DNA of 64,000 nt from Ulvibacter algarum (GTDB lineage: Bacteria > Bacteroidota > Bacteroidia > Flavobacteriales > Flavobacteriaceae), in contig CANLBJ010000001.1 of assembly GCA_947488905.1 (NCBI GenBank), positions 620,001 through 684,000 on the forward strand, read 5' to 3'. Within the stretch, counting starts at the first letter, position 1. Each line of letters starts with the position of its first letter. The notes below the pieces were generated by a model, which was given only the letters and a program-made list of their open reading frames with translations, was not told where the DNA came from and ran no database searches. The position numbers were made by a program, and so were the translations under genes. This document shows, in pieces, positions 8,119 to 16,252 of this stretch.

Positions 8119-8940
8119 TTATATTTTAAATGTTATTACAGGCATTTGTGCGTGATTAACAAGGTCTTCGCTAATGCTACCGTTAAAAAAATGAGAGATT
8201 CCTTTTTTGCCATGAGTATTCATACCTATCAAATCAGCATTGTTGTCTTTTGCAAATCCTAATATTCCTTTTTCTACAGATGTATCGTTATAGACGTTAA
8301 GTGTGTAATTGTCTGCGCCCATACCCTTCACAAAGTTTTTCATAAGATCAAAAGCCTGTGTTGTTGTTTTAAAGCCGCTTGGGGTGTTTACGTAGAGAAG
8401 GTGCATTTTAGCATCCATTTTCTTTGCAAATTTTTGAGCATTATCAAATGCCTTTCTTCCTTCTTCAGAAAAATCTGTAGCAAACACAAAGTTGTCCACT
8501 GTAAATGTGGTGTGCGCATTTTTAATTACTAAAACTGGTATTGATGAGGTGCGCACTACTTTTTCTGTATTACTACCTATAAACATTTCTTTAAACCCAC
8601 TAGCGCCATGCGATCCCATAACAACTATGTCAACCTCTTTGTTTTCTGCAGCTTCTTTAATATCATCATAAATCTCACCATGACCTAGGGCTTCATGCAC
8701 ATTAACACCTTGTAAAAAATCTTTTTGTAAAAGTTCTGCAAACTTTTTTTCTGCAAGTTTCATAAAAAAGAGTGCTTCTGGCATAGCATTTCCGTCAACT
8801 CCTTTTATAAGGTTAGAGGGTAGCTCCATAGAGTGTAATAGGTATATCTCACAATCTTGCTTGTTTGCTATTTGTACTGCTACTCTCAGTGCATTCTCTG
8901 CTTGGTCTGAAAAATCTGTAGGGACTAAAATTCTTTTCAT
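8119..8940 (-). CDS. Tandem universal stress protein (UspA x2)
   Basis: This 273-residue protein consists of two Usp domains. The first starts MKRILVPTDFSDQAENAL and contains VVMGSHGASGFKEMFIGSNTEKVVR (residues about 105-130), the ATP-binding G2xG9xG(S/T) signature. The second starts near residue 150 (FVFATDFSEEGRKA) and ends with GMNTHGKKGISHFFNGSISEDL, a slightly degenerate version of the same loop. It is a cytosolic nucleotide-binding stress protein; tandem forms are common in Flavobacteriaceae. A lipoprotein gene follows on the same strand. Confidence 0.92.
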   Translation of the reverse strand: MKRILVPTDFSDQAENALRVAVQIANKQDCEIYLLHSMELPSNLIKGVDGNAMPEALFFMKLAEKKFAELLQKDFLQGVNVHEALGHGEIYDDIKEAAENKEVDIVVMGSHGASGFKEMFIGSNTEKVVRTSSIPVLVIKNAHTTFTVDNFVFATDFSEEGRKAFDNAQKFAKKMDAKMHLLYVNTPSGFKTTTQAFDLMKNFVKGMGADNYTLNVYNDTSVEKGILGFAKDNNADLIGMNTHGKKGISHFFNGSISEDLVNHAQMPVITFKI

Positions 8941-9030
8941 AAGTGTTGATTTTGGTTGAATCTTAAAGGTAACTATTTAGTATTAAATCTTTAAAGATAA
9001 AACACTCTTTTTTAAAACAAAAATAAATAG

Positions 9031-9038
9031 TATATTTG
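9031..9038 (+). promoter_or_regulatory. -7 box of the rimP-nusA-infB operon
   Basis: TATATTTG exactly matches TAnnTTTG. Transcription would start near 9045, leaving a leader of about 58 bases before rimP ATG 9103. Confidence 0.65.
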
Positions 9039-9063
9039 CAGCGAATTTGATATTTAACGAGTT

Positions 9064-9089
9064 GAGGGGACATACAGTCCCCTCTTTTT
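9064..9089 (+). promoter_or_regulatory. Terminator-like hairpin in the rimP leader (candidate attenuator)
   Basis: The perfect stem GAGGGGAC (9064-9071) / GTCCCCTC (9077-9084), with a 5-nt loop, is followed by TTTTT. It lies between the promoter and rimP, and the upstream gene is on the other strand, so it cannot be that gene's terminator. It has the shape of a premature terminator. Confidence 0.65.
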
Positions 9090-9102
9090 ATAGAATAAAT
9101 TG

Positions 9103-9564
9103 ATGCGCGACGAGGTAGTAGAATTATTAGACCAAGCACTGGCAGAGAACCCTTCATTATTTTTAATAAATTTAGAAATAACGGCAGATAATCAGATACG
9201 TGTAGTCCTTGATGGAGATAATGGTGTAAAGGTTGAAGACTGTATTTCTATAAGTAGAGCAGTAGAGCATAATCTAGATGAAGAGCTTGATTTTTCTATA
9301 GATGTAATGTCTTGTGGTGCTACAGAGCCTTTAATGATGACACGTCAGTATGTTAAAAACATAGGAAGGACTGTTGTTGTAAATACAAATAAGGGAGAGA
9401 AGATAGAGGCAACTCTTACGGCAGCAAACGATGAGAATATTACTCTTAACTGGAAGGCAAGAGAGCCTAAGCCGGTTGGTAAAGGTAAGGTAACTGTTCA
9501 AAAAGAAGCGGTAATACCATACAGCGAAATAACACAAACGAAAGTGATGATAAAATTTAATTAA
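9103..9564 (+). CDS. rimP: Ribosome maturation factor RimP
   Basis: This 153-residue protein starts at ATG 9103 (MRDEVVELLD); the TTG just before it is ignored. It has the RimP two-domain layout. The N-terminal alpha/beta domain carries VVLDGDNGVKVEDCISISRAVE (residues about 37-58) and the CGATEPL segment that follows. The C-terminal Sm-like barrel ends KVMIKFN. RimP binds the 30S subunit during maturation. The rimP-nusA-infB order is conserved in bacteria, and here nusA follows by 8 bases. A terminator-like hairpin in the leader suggests attenuation of the operon. Confidence 0.95.
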   Translation: MRDEVVELLDQALAENPSLFLINLEITADNQIRVVLDGDNGVKVEDCISISRAVEHNLDEELDFSIDVMSCGATEPLMMTRQYVKNIGRTVVVNTNKGEKIEATLTAANDENITLNWKAREPKPVGKGKVTVQKEAVIPYSEITQTKVMIKFN

Positions 9565-9572
9565 TTAAGAGC

Positions 9573-10805
9573 ATGGAAAATTTAGCGTTGATTGATTCTT
9601 TTTCAGAATTTAAAGATGACAAACAGATAGACAGAGTAACGCTTATGGCGATACTGGAAGAGGTTTTTAGAAATGCACTCAAAAAGAAATACGGGAGTGA
9701 TGATAATTTTGATATTATTGTAAACCCTGATAAAGGAGATTTAGAAATCTGGAGAAACCGTGTAGTGGTTGAAGATATTGATGTGATGGATCCTAATGAA
9801 GAGATTTCAATAACAGATGCGCGTAAGATAGAAGATGATTTTGAGGTAGGTGAAGAAGTGTCTGAAGAAGTGAAGTTGATGCATTTGGGACGTCGTTCTA
9901 TTTTGGCTTTACGTCAAAACTTGATAAGCAAAATCCATGAGCATGATAATACGATTATCTATAAGCAGTTTAAAGATATGGAAGGTGAGATATATACTGC
10001 AGAAGTGCACCATATACGTCACAGAGCAGTTATCTTATTAGATGATGAGGGCAATGAGATGATAATGCCAAAAGATCGCCAGATACCTTCAGACTTTTTT
10101 AGAAAAGGAGATAATGTGCGTGGTATTATTGAGAGTGTAGAGCTAAAAGGAAATAAGCCTACAATAATTATGTCTCGTGCTAGCCCATTATTCTTAGAAA
10201 AATTATTTGAACAAGAAATACCAGAAGTTTTTGATGGTCTTATTAATGTTCAAAAAGTAGTTCGTATACCTGGTGAGAAGGCTAAAGTAGCAGTAGATTC
10301 TTATGATGACCGTATAGATCCTGTAGGAGCTTGTGTGGGAATGAAAGGATCTCGTATCCATGGTATTGTACGTGAGTTAGGAAATGAAAATATTGATGTA
10401 ATTAATTATACAGAAAATATTAACTTGTTTATTACACGTGCATTGAGCCCTGCAAAAGTAACGTCTGTTAAAGTTAACGAAGAGACTATGCGTGCAGAGG
10501 TGATTTTAAAGCCAGAAGAAGTTAGTAAAGCGATTGGTCGTGGAGGTCATAACATTCGTCTTGCTGGTCAACTTACTGGTTATGAAATAGATGTGCTTCG
10601 TGAAGGAGCAGAAGAAGATGTAGAGCTTAAAGAATTCTCAGATGAGATTGAAGCTTGGATTATTGCAGAATTCCACAAAATTGGTCTTGATACGGCTAAG
10701 AGTGTGTTGGAATATGATATGAAAGATCTTGTGAATCGTATTGATCTTGAAGAAGAAACAATACAACATGTGATTGACATATTAAAACAAGAGTTTGAAG
10801 AGTAA
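9573..10805 (+). CDS. nusA: Transcription termination/antitermination factor NusA
   Basis: At 410 residues it matches the short NusA of Bacteroidota, which lacks the C-terminal acidic repeats. The order is: an N-terminal RNA-polymerase-binding domain (to about 125), an S1 domain (about 130-200), KH1 with GACVGMKGSRIHGIVRELGNE (about 251-271), and KH2 with IGRGGHNIRLA (about 317-327). It binds RNA polymerase and nascent RNA to modulate pausing, termination and antitermination. Being second in the rimP-nusA-infB operon, it could act on the leader hairpin at 9064-9089, as NusA autoregulation does in Escherichia coli; that is inference. Confidence 0.97.
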   Translation: MENLALIDSFSEFKDDKQIDRVTLMAILEEVFRNALKKKYGSDDNFDIIVNPDKGDLEIWRNRVVVEDIDVMDPNEEISITDARKIEDDFEVGEEVSEEVKLMHLGRRSILALRQNLISKIHEHDNTIIYKQFKDMEGEIYTAEVHHIRHRAVILLDDEGNEMIMPKDRQIPSDFFRKGDNVRGIIESVELKGNKPTIIMSRASPLFLEKLFEQEIPEVFDGLINVQKVVRIPGEKAKVAVDSYDDRIDPVGACVGMKGSRIHGIVRELGNENIDVINYTENINLFITRALSPAKVTSVKVNEETMRAEVILKPEEVSKAIGRGGHNIRLAGQLTGYEIDVLREGAEEDVELKEFSDEIEAWIIAEFHKIGLDTAKSVLEYDMKDLVNRIDLEEETIQHVIDILKQEFEE

Positions 10806-10859
10806 TAACAATCCATTACTTTTACAATTTAGAATACAAAATTTAGTAGACCCATATTT

Positions 10860-13739
10860 ATGGCAGAAGTAAAATCAATAAGGCTTAATAAAGTACTCAA
10901 AGAATTTAATATTTCTTTGGATCGTGCTGTAGAGTTTTTAAAATCTAAGAGCATCGAGATAGAGGCGCGTCCTACTACTAAGATTTCAAGTTCTGAATAC
11001 GAACACCTAGCATCACAGTTTGCGAAGGATCGTGAGAAGAAAGTAGAATCTAAAGAAGTAGGTGCAGAAAAGCGCAAGGAAAAAGAAGAGCTTTTAGCAG
11101 AAAAATTACGTGAAGAAGAAGAGAAGGCTGCAAAAGCTGAAGCTTCTAGGGTAATTAGAGCAGAGGCGTCTCTTGCTGGAACTAAGCAAGTAGGCAAACT
11201 TGACCTTGATGCAAAAGGAAAAGTTGTGAAGCCAGCTCCAAAAGTTGAGGAGAAGGTAGAAGCGCCTAAGCCGGTTGAAACACCTAAAGTTGAAAAACCT
11301 AAGGTTGAGGAAAAGAAAGCTCCAAAACCTGAAGTGGTAACTGCTAAGGCTGAAAAGCTGAAGTTGAAAATTATTAAAGAAGCACCTAAGCCAGAAAAGC
11401 CTGTTGTTGAAAAGCCTGTTGTTGAAAAACCAGTCGTTTCAGAAACTAAGCCTAAAGAGGTGAAGGAAGCTCCTAAAAAAGAAGAGGTTGCTCCTGTAGT
11501 TGAGAAGCCTACAAAAACAACTGCCGAAGATACAGAATTGTCTAAAGAAGAAGCGGCAGCACCGGGTGCTGTAGCAAAGACAGATGTTATTAAGACAGAA
11601 TATAAAAAATTAAATGGCCCTAACTTTACAGGAGCCAAAATAGATCTTTCTAAGTTTAAAAAACCAGAAAAGAAAAAACCAGATACTAAGCCAGGTGAAA
11701 AACGTGGTAAGCGCCGTCGTATTAGTAAAGAAGGTACAGGTACAAGTACAGGTGGAGGACAACGCGGTCCAAGAACTAACACTAGAGGGCGTAAGCCAGC
11801 TGCAGGTAGATCTCATACACCAAAAGAAGAGCCTAGTGAAGCAGAAGTACAAAAACAAGTACGTGAAACTTTAGAAAAACTTCAAGGAAAGTCTTCTAAA
11901 GGTAAGGGTGCTAAGTATAGAAGAGATAAGCGTGATACTCACCGTCAAAAAACGGAAGAGGAATTAGCACAACAAGAGTTAGAGAACAAAGTACTTAAGG
12001 TAACTGAGTTTGTTACGGTAAGTGAGGTTGCAACGATGATGGATGTTCCGGTAACAAATATTATCTCGGCTTGTATGTCATTAGGGATGATGGTTACAAT
12101 GAACCAGCGTCTAGATGCTGAGACAATTTCTATTGTTGCAGAAGAGTTTGATTATGAAGTAGAGTTTGTTAATGCAGATATTGAAGAGTCAATACAAGAA
12201 GAAGAGGATGCTCCAGAAGACTTAAAAGAAAGAGCTCCTATTGTTACTGTAATGGGTCACGTAGATCACGGTAAAACATCTTTACTTGATTACATACGTA
12301 AAGAAAACGTTATTGCAGGAGAATCAGGAGGAATTACACAGCATATTGGTGCATACGGTGTTCAGTTAGAGAATGGTAAAAAAGTTGCTTTCTTAGATAC
12401 ACCAGGTCACGAGGCCTTTACGGCAATGCGTGCTCGTGGTGCTCAAGTTACAGATATTGCTATTATTGTAGCAGCTGCAGATGATGACATCATGCCGCAA
12501 ACAAAAGAAGCAATTTCTCACGCACAAGCTGCGGGAGTACCTATCATATTTGCTATAAACAAAATTGATAAGCCAGATGCTAATCCAGAAAAGATTAAAG
12601 AAAAACTAGCACAAATGAACCTTCTTGTAGAAGACTGGGGTGGAAAAATCCAATCTCACGATATCTCTGCAAAAATGGGAACAGGAGTTAAAGAACTACT
12701 TGAAAAAGTATTGCTTGAAGCAGAATTACTAGAGCTAAAAGCAAATCCAGATAAATCAGCTTCTGGTACCGTAGTAGAAGCCTTTCTTGATAAAGGTCGT
12801 GGATATGTTTCTACTATATTGGTTCAGGCAGGTACACTTAAGGTAGGTGACTACGTTCTTGCTGGGCAAAACAGTGGTAAAGTAAAAGCAATGCAAGATG
12901 AGCGTGGCAATAAAGTAAAATTTGCTGGACCATCTACACCGGTATCTATATTAGGATTAGACGGAGCGCCTCAAGCAGGTGATAAGTTTAGTGTCTTTGA
13001 GGATGAGCGTGAAGCAAAAGATATTGCAAGTAGAAGAACACAATTACAACGTGAGCAATCTGTGCGTACACAACGTCATATTACTCTTGATGAAATTGGA
13101 CGTCGTATTGCACTTGGTGACTTTAAAGAGCTTAATATTATCCTTAAGGGTGATGTTGATGGATCTGTAGAGGCATTAACAGATAGTTTCCAGAAACTAT
13201 CTACAGAGGAGATACAGGTAAATATTATACATAAAGCAGTTGGACCTATCACAGAGAGTGATGTGTTATTAGCAAGTGCATCAGATGCAATTATTATTGG
13301 ATTTAACGTGAGACCTATGGGTAACGCACGTCAAATAGCAGACCAGGAAGAAATTGACATCCGTATGTACTCTATTATCTATGCAGCCATTAATGATCTT
13401 AAAGACGCGATGGAGGGAATGTTATCTCCAGAGATGAAAGAAGAGATTACAGGTACTGCAGAAATTAGAGAAACATTTAAGATATCTAAGGTTGGTACCA
13501 TTGCAGGTTGTATGGTCTTAACTGGTAAGATTATCAAGGCAGCAGACATTCGCTTAATTAGAGAAGGTGTTGTGGTGTATACAGGTAAGCTAGAATCTCT
13601 TAAACGTTTTAAAGATGATGCTAAAGAAGTGGCTAAAGGTTACGACTGTGGTATGCAGATTAAAAACTACAACGACATAAAAGAAGGAGATATTATTGAG
13701 TGCTTCCAGGAAGTAGCTGTGAAGAAGAAGTTGAAGTAG
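10860..13739 (+). CDS. infB: Translation initiation factor IF-2
   Basis: This is a 959-residue IF-2. Residues 1-60 hold an IF2-N motif. Residues about 60-370 are a highly charged Lys/Glu/Pro linker with EKPVV repeats and an RG/K-rich stretch. A second IF2-N domain lies at about 380-430. The G domain has G1 GHVDHGKTS (about 466-474), G3 [15 protein letters not shown] and G4 NKIDKP, and domains II, III and C2 follow. It delivers initiator tRNA to the 30S subunit with GTP. It is the last gene of the operon, 54 bases after nusA, followed by a strong terminator. The long linker produces large spurious reading frames on the other strand. Confidence 0.98.
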   Translation: MAEVKSIRLNKVLKEFNISLDRAVEFLKSKSIEIEARPTTKISSSEYEHLASQFAKDREKKVESKEVGAEKRKEKEELLAEKLREEEEKAAKAEASRVIRAEASLAGTKQVGKLDLDAKGKVVKPAPKVEEKVEAPKPVETPKVEKPKVEEKKAPKPEVVTAKAEKLKLKIIKEAPKPEKPVVEKPVVEKPVVSETKPKEVKEAPKKEEVAPVVEKPTKTTAEDTELSKEEAAAPGAVAKTDVIKTEYKKLNGPNFTGAKIDLSKFKKPEKKKPDTKPGEKRGKRRRISKEGTGTSTGGGQRGPRTNTRGRKPAAGRSHTPKEEPSEAEVQKQVRETLEKLQGKSSKGKGAKYRRDKRDTHRQKTEEELAQQELENKVLKVTEFVTVSEVATMMDVPVTNIISACMSLGMMVTMNQRLDAETISIVAEEFDYEVEFVNADIEESIQEEEDAPEDLKERAPIVTVMGHVDHGKTSLLDYIRKENVIAGESGGITQHIGAYGVQLENGKKVAFLDTPGHEAFTAMRARGAQVTDIAIIVAAADDDIMPQTKEAISHAQAAGVPIIFAINKIDKPDANPEKIKEKLAQMNLLVEDWGGKIQSHDISAKMGTGVKELLEKVLLEAELLELKANPDKSASGTVVEAFLDKGRGYVSTILVQAGTLKVGDYVLAGQNSGKVKAMQDERGNKVKFAGPSTPVSILGLDGAPQAGDKFSVFEDEREAKDIASRRTQLQREQSVRTQRHITLDEIGRRIALGDFKELNIILKGDVDGSVEALTDSFQKLSTEEIQVNIIHKAVGPITESDVLLASASDAIIIGFNVRPMGNARQIADQEEIDIRMYSIIYAAINDLKDAMEGMLSPEMKEEITGTAEIRETFKISKVGTIAGCMVLTGKIIKAADIRLIREGVVVYTGKLESLKRFKDDAKEVAKGYDCGMQIKNYNDIKEGDIIECFQEVAVKKKLK
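11394..11438 (+). repeat. Three 15-bp tandem repeats within infB
   Basis: GAAAAGCCTGTTGTT occurs twice, followed by one diverged copy, encoding EKPVV x3 in the flexible linker of IF-2. It is a site where repeat-number change would stay in frame. Confidence 0.85.
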
Positions 13740-13764
13740 ATTTTACAATAGTAAATTAATATAC

Positions 13765-13801
13765 AAAGCCGAGATTCAATTTGAATCTCGGCTTTTTTTT
13801 G
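13765..13801 (+). terminator. Terminator of rimP-nusA-infB
   Basis: A 15-bp near-continuous stem, AAAGCCGAGATTCAA (13765-13779) with TTGAATCTCGGCTTT (13781-13795), continues into T8. It starts 26 bases after the infB stop. Confidence 0.92.
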
Positions 13802-13893
13802 CTTGCTTCGGAAATATGAATGGGTTTAACCTCGTGCTAAATATCAAGATGATCACAGTTTTTTTTTTTTTTGAAAAATATCTAGCCAAATTT

Positions 13894-14278
13894 CTACACG
13901 TTTTTAATGCGACCCATTTTAATTAAAATTAGATTATGATCAATAATTGCTATGTCGCCAAAAGCTAGAATCGTGTCAAAATAAGTAAAATGTATAGTGT
14001 CGTTTTTGATATAATTAGTGCCTCTACGCAATTTACTTTTTGGAAAGCTGTGATATTAAATATGAAGCTAGAATCTCTTTAGATGCAAAATTATTGCTCT
14101 CTACTAGTGTTTCCTGTTCAGTTGTTAAAATGTAGACTTAATCCTTGACTGTATTCTGTAAAATATATTGAGTTTGTGTGTGGCTTTCAATAAAATCAAC
14201 ATCGGTAAATGTGCAGGGTTGATTTGTGAAGAAATATAATTGAAGACCGGTATTTAATGCTGTTTTTAAATTATTGAT
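13894..14278 (-). pseudogene. Probable decayed gene fragment, unidentified
   Basis: On the minus strand an open frame of 46 codons from 14278 is broken by TAA (14140-14138), continues for 34 codons in the same frame, stops at 14035, and resumes in another frame after an A5 run for about 45 codons to TAG at 13896-13894. The peptide pieces read like ordinary protein (FTDVDFIESHTQ; EILASYLISQLSK; FTYFDTILAFGD). There is no start codon at the upstream end. I read this as a gene fragment with one nonsense and one frameshift mutation. I cannot name the family, and chance open frames in AT-rich DNA remain possible. The rest of the 13.74-14.31 kb gap holds only the infB terminator and a hairpin. Confidence 0.35.
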
Positions 14279-14289
14279 TTAAAAACAGC
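14259..14289. repeat. Perfect 13-bp hairpin downstream of the SPOR gene
   Basis: GCTGTTTTTAAAT (14259-14271) and ATTTAAAAACAGC (14277-14289) are separated by TATTG. It lies 18 bases past the stop of the minus-strand SPOR gene and may be its transcript 3' end, but no T tract follows the stem on that strand. Confidence 0.6.
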
Positions 14290-14306
14290 AAATTGTAACG
14301 GTGATC

Positions 14307-14696
14307 TTATTTATTAGGCTTTAATATAAAAGCAGATTCAAATTTTGTTTTAATTTCTATAAGAGCACGATCAGCCTCTAGGTGAGTGCCAAAATTTCCA
14401 ACCCAAACCTTATAGTTGGGAGTTTCATATTCTATTGTTGCAGGCCAAGTACCATAAGAGTATTTGTAGTTTTTTAATACTTCGTTTGCTTGATTAAGAT
14501 TTCCGTAGTACAATTGAATTGTAAAGCCATCGCCTAGTTTATTGTCTTTTTCAAGTTCTTTTTTAACCTTTAAAAGTTTGTCTATTTTAGGGTCTGCATT
14601 AACTGTAACAGACGGGTTTTGAGCACTTAAAATTTCAGAAGAAAATAGAAAGATAATGCTTGCTATAACCGGTATATAAAAAGAAGATTTTTTCAT
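14307..14696 (-). CDS. Secreted SPOR-domain protein
   Basis: The start is ATG 14696 (MKKSSFYIPV), giving 129 residues. A signal peptide runs to about residue 25 (LSAQ|N). A short charged linker (KIDKLLKVKKELEKDNK) is followed by a C-terminal SPOR fold: GFTIQLYYGNLNQANEVLKNYK, then YKVWVGNFGTHLEADRALIEIK. SPOR domains bind denuded peptidoglycan glycans at division sites. In Flavobacteriaceae small stand-alone SPOR proteins of this kind are frequent. A -7 box lies just upstream (14715-14722). It is divergent from the respiratory operon. Confidence 0.88.
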   Translation of the reverse strand: MKKSSFYIPVIASIIFLFSSEILSAQNPSVTVNADPKIDKLLKVKKELEKDNKLGDGFTIQLYYGNLNQANEVLKNYKYSYGTWPATIEYETPNYKVWVGNFGTHLEADRALIEIKTKFESAFILKPNK

Positions 14697-14714
14697 AATA
14701 TTTTGTGTTGTGTG

Positions 14715-14722
14715 CAAATGTA
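14715..14722 (-). promoter_or_regulatory. -7 box of the SPOR gene
   Basis: TACATTTG on the minus strand (complement of CAAATGTA) exactly matches TAnnTTTG, about 19 bases before ATG 14696. Confidence 0.55.
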
Positions 14723-14820
14723 CAAGAGAATAACTAAATCCAGATGTGTTTTATTATTTAGAATAAGTATAAATTAGTATTTAACGAATTGTTTGCATTT
14801 CGTAAATCGTCTTAAAGTGG

Positions 14821-14828
14821 TACTTTTG
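14821..14828 (+). promoter_or_regulatory. -7 box of the act-cox respiratory operon
   Basis: TACTTTTG matches TAnnTTTG. Transcription would start near 14835, giving a leader of about 85 bases before actA. A TTTG lies upstream at a longer than usual spacing (about 25), so only the -7 box is convincing. Confidence 0.5.
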
Positions 14829-14919
14829 TGCTGTTATTTATGGCAAAATTACCGTAAACCATTTAGTTTATGTTGTAACCAATTACGTGCCAAACTATTG
14901 ACAATAATTAACCATTAGT

Positions 14920-16212
14920 ATGCAAAAGGTGAATTTTAAGAATATTTCCTCACGAGTGTCGCTTGTTATAGTGGCAGCAATGTTAGCGTTCTCTATGTCT
15001 GCATCTGCGCAAACAGAAGAAGGTGGTGCGGGTGATGCGGTAGCAGGAAAAACGTTGTTTAATGCAAATTGTGCAGCTTGTCACAAACTAGATAAGAAAG
15101 CAACCGGTCCTGCCTTAAGAGGTGTGGCGGGTAAATATGACCGTGATTGGTTGTATAAGTGGATAGGTGACAGTCAAGGATTGATAAAGTCTGGTGATGC
15201 GCTTGCAATAGAGATTTTTGAGGCGAACAATAAGTCTGTGATGACTTCTTTTCCTGCACTCTCTAACGGTGATATTGATAATATATTAGCTTATACAAGC
15301 GAACCTAAACCAGAACCTGTAATTGTTGCTCCTATTGATGGTGGTGGGAAAGGTCAAGGTGGTGGTATGTCAAATAACATTATTCTTGCTGCATTAGCTT
15401 TTGTTTTCTTGTTGTTAATGACAATGTTGTTCTTGGTAACAAGTACTCTAAAGAAAATAGCATCGCACAATGGTGTTGAGTATGCTGCAAAAGAAGCTAA
15501 GAAGCCTTTATGGAAAGCGTTTGTTGAAAATCAATTTTTAATGTTGGTGTCTGCAGTCTTGTTATTGTTAACTGCTGCTTATTTTATGTATGGTTTCTTT
15601 ATGCAGGTAGGGGTAGATCAAGGTTATGCGCCGGTACAGCCTATACATTACTCACACAGAATACATGCTGGTGATAACGAGATTGACTGTAATTACTGTC
15701 ACTCTTCTGCTAGAAAAAGTAAGCATTCTGGTATTCCTTCATTAAATGTTTGTATGAATTGTCATAAAAACATCGCCGAGGTTTCAGAAGATGTTTATAA
15801 TGAAGGTATGGATGAGTATGGGGTTGATTACAACAAGGAGATTGCAAAGTTATATGATGCAGTTGGTTGGAATACAGAAACAATGGGTTACACAGGTGAG
15901 TCAAAACCAGTAAAATGGGTGCGTATTCATAATCTTCCTGATTTTGCATACTTTAATCACTCACAGCACGTAACGGTTGCTGGTGTTGCTTGTCAAAAGT
16001 GTCACGGACCTGTTGAAGAGATGGAGATAATGGAGCAGTTCTCTCCACTTACTATGGGGTGGTGTATTGATTGTCACCGAGAGACAAATATTAATGTAGC
16101 AGGTAACGAGTATTACGAAAAAATTCACGAAGAACTTTCTAAGAAATATGGTGTTGAGCAGTTAACTGCAGCTCAGATGGGTGGATTAGAATGTGGTAAG
16201 TGTCACTACTAA
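14920..16212 (+). CDS. actA: Alternative complex III subunit A, multiheme cytochrome c with fused N-terminal monoheme domain
   Basis: This 430-residue protein has a signal peptide (to about residue 30) and then a class I cytochrome c domain with CAACH at 51-55. Hydrophobic segments follow at about 152-176 and 205-230. A pentaheme module ends it, with CxxCH at 257, 278, 358, 382 and 425. ActA carries electrons from the ACIII quinol site to the oxidase side in the periplasm. Classical ActA has only the five-heme part; the extra N-terminal domain makes six hemes and could replace a soluble cytochrome c. It is the first gene of an eight-gene operon, with actB following after 40 bases. Confidence 0.93.
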   Translation: MQKVNFKNISSRVSLVIVAAMLAFSMSASAQTEEGGAGDAVAGKTLFNANCAACHKLDKKATGPALRGVAGKYDRDWLYKWIGDSQGLIKSGDALAIEIFEANNKSVMTSFPALSNGDIDNILAYTSEPKPEPVIVAPIDGGGKGQGGGMSNNIILAALAFVFLLLMTMLFLVTSTLKKIASHNGVEYAAKEAKKPLWKAFVENQFLMLVSAVLLLLTAAYFMYGFFMQVGVDQGYAPVQPIHYSHRIHAGDNEIDCNYCHSSARKSKHSGIPSLNVCMNCHKNIAEVSEDVYNEGMDEYGVDYNKEIAKLYDAVGWNTETMGYTGESKPVKWVRIHNLPDFAYFNHSQHVTVAGVACQKCHGPVEEMEIMEQFSPLTMGWCIDCHRETNINVAGNEYYEKIHEELSKKYGVEQLTAAQMGGLECGKCHY

Positions 16213-16252
16213 TAAGTAGGATTTAAAAATTAAGAAAATTAAAAGTTAATAA

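Noticed and set aside
10829-11782. A long minus-strand open frame (about 317 codons) opposite infB
   Set aside because: It is the mirror of the Lys/Glu/Pro-rich linker of IF-2, with low-complexity Ser/Phe/Gly composition and no domain. It is a shadow frame.
14259-14289. Strong hairpin as an insertion-sequence end or attachment site
   Set aside because: There is a single copy, no direct repeats, no transposase remnant and no second end; it is best read as a transcript end.
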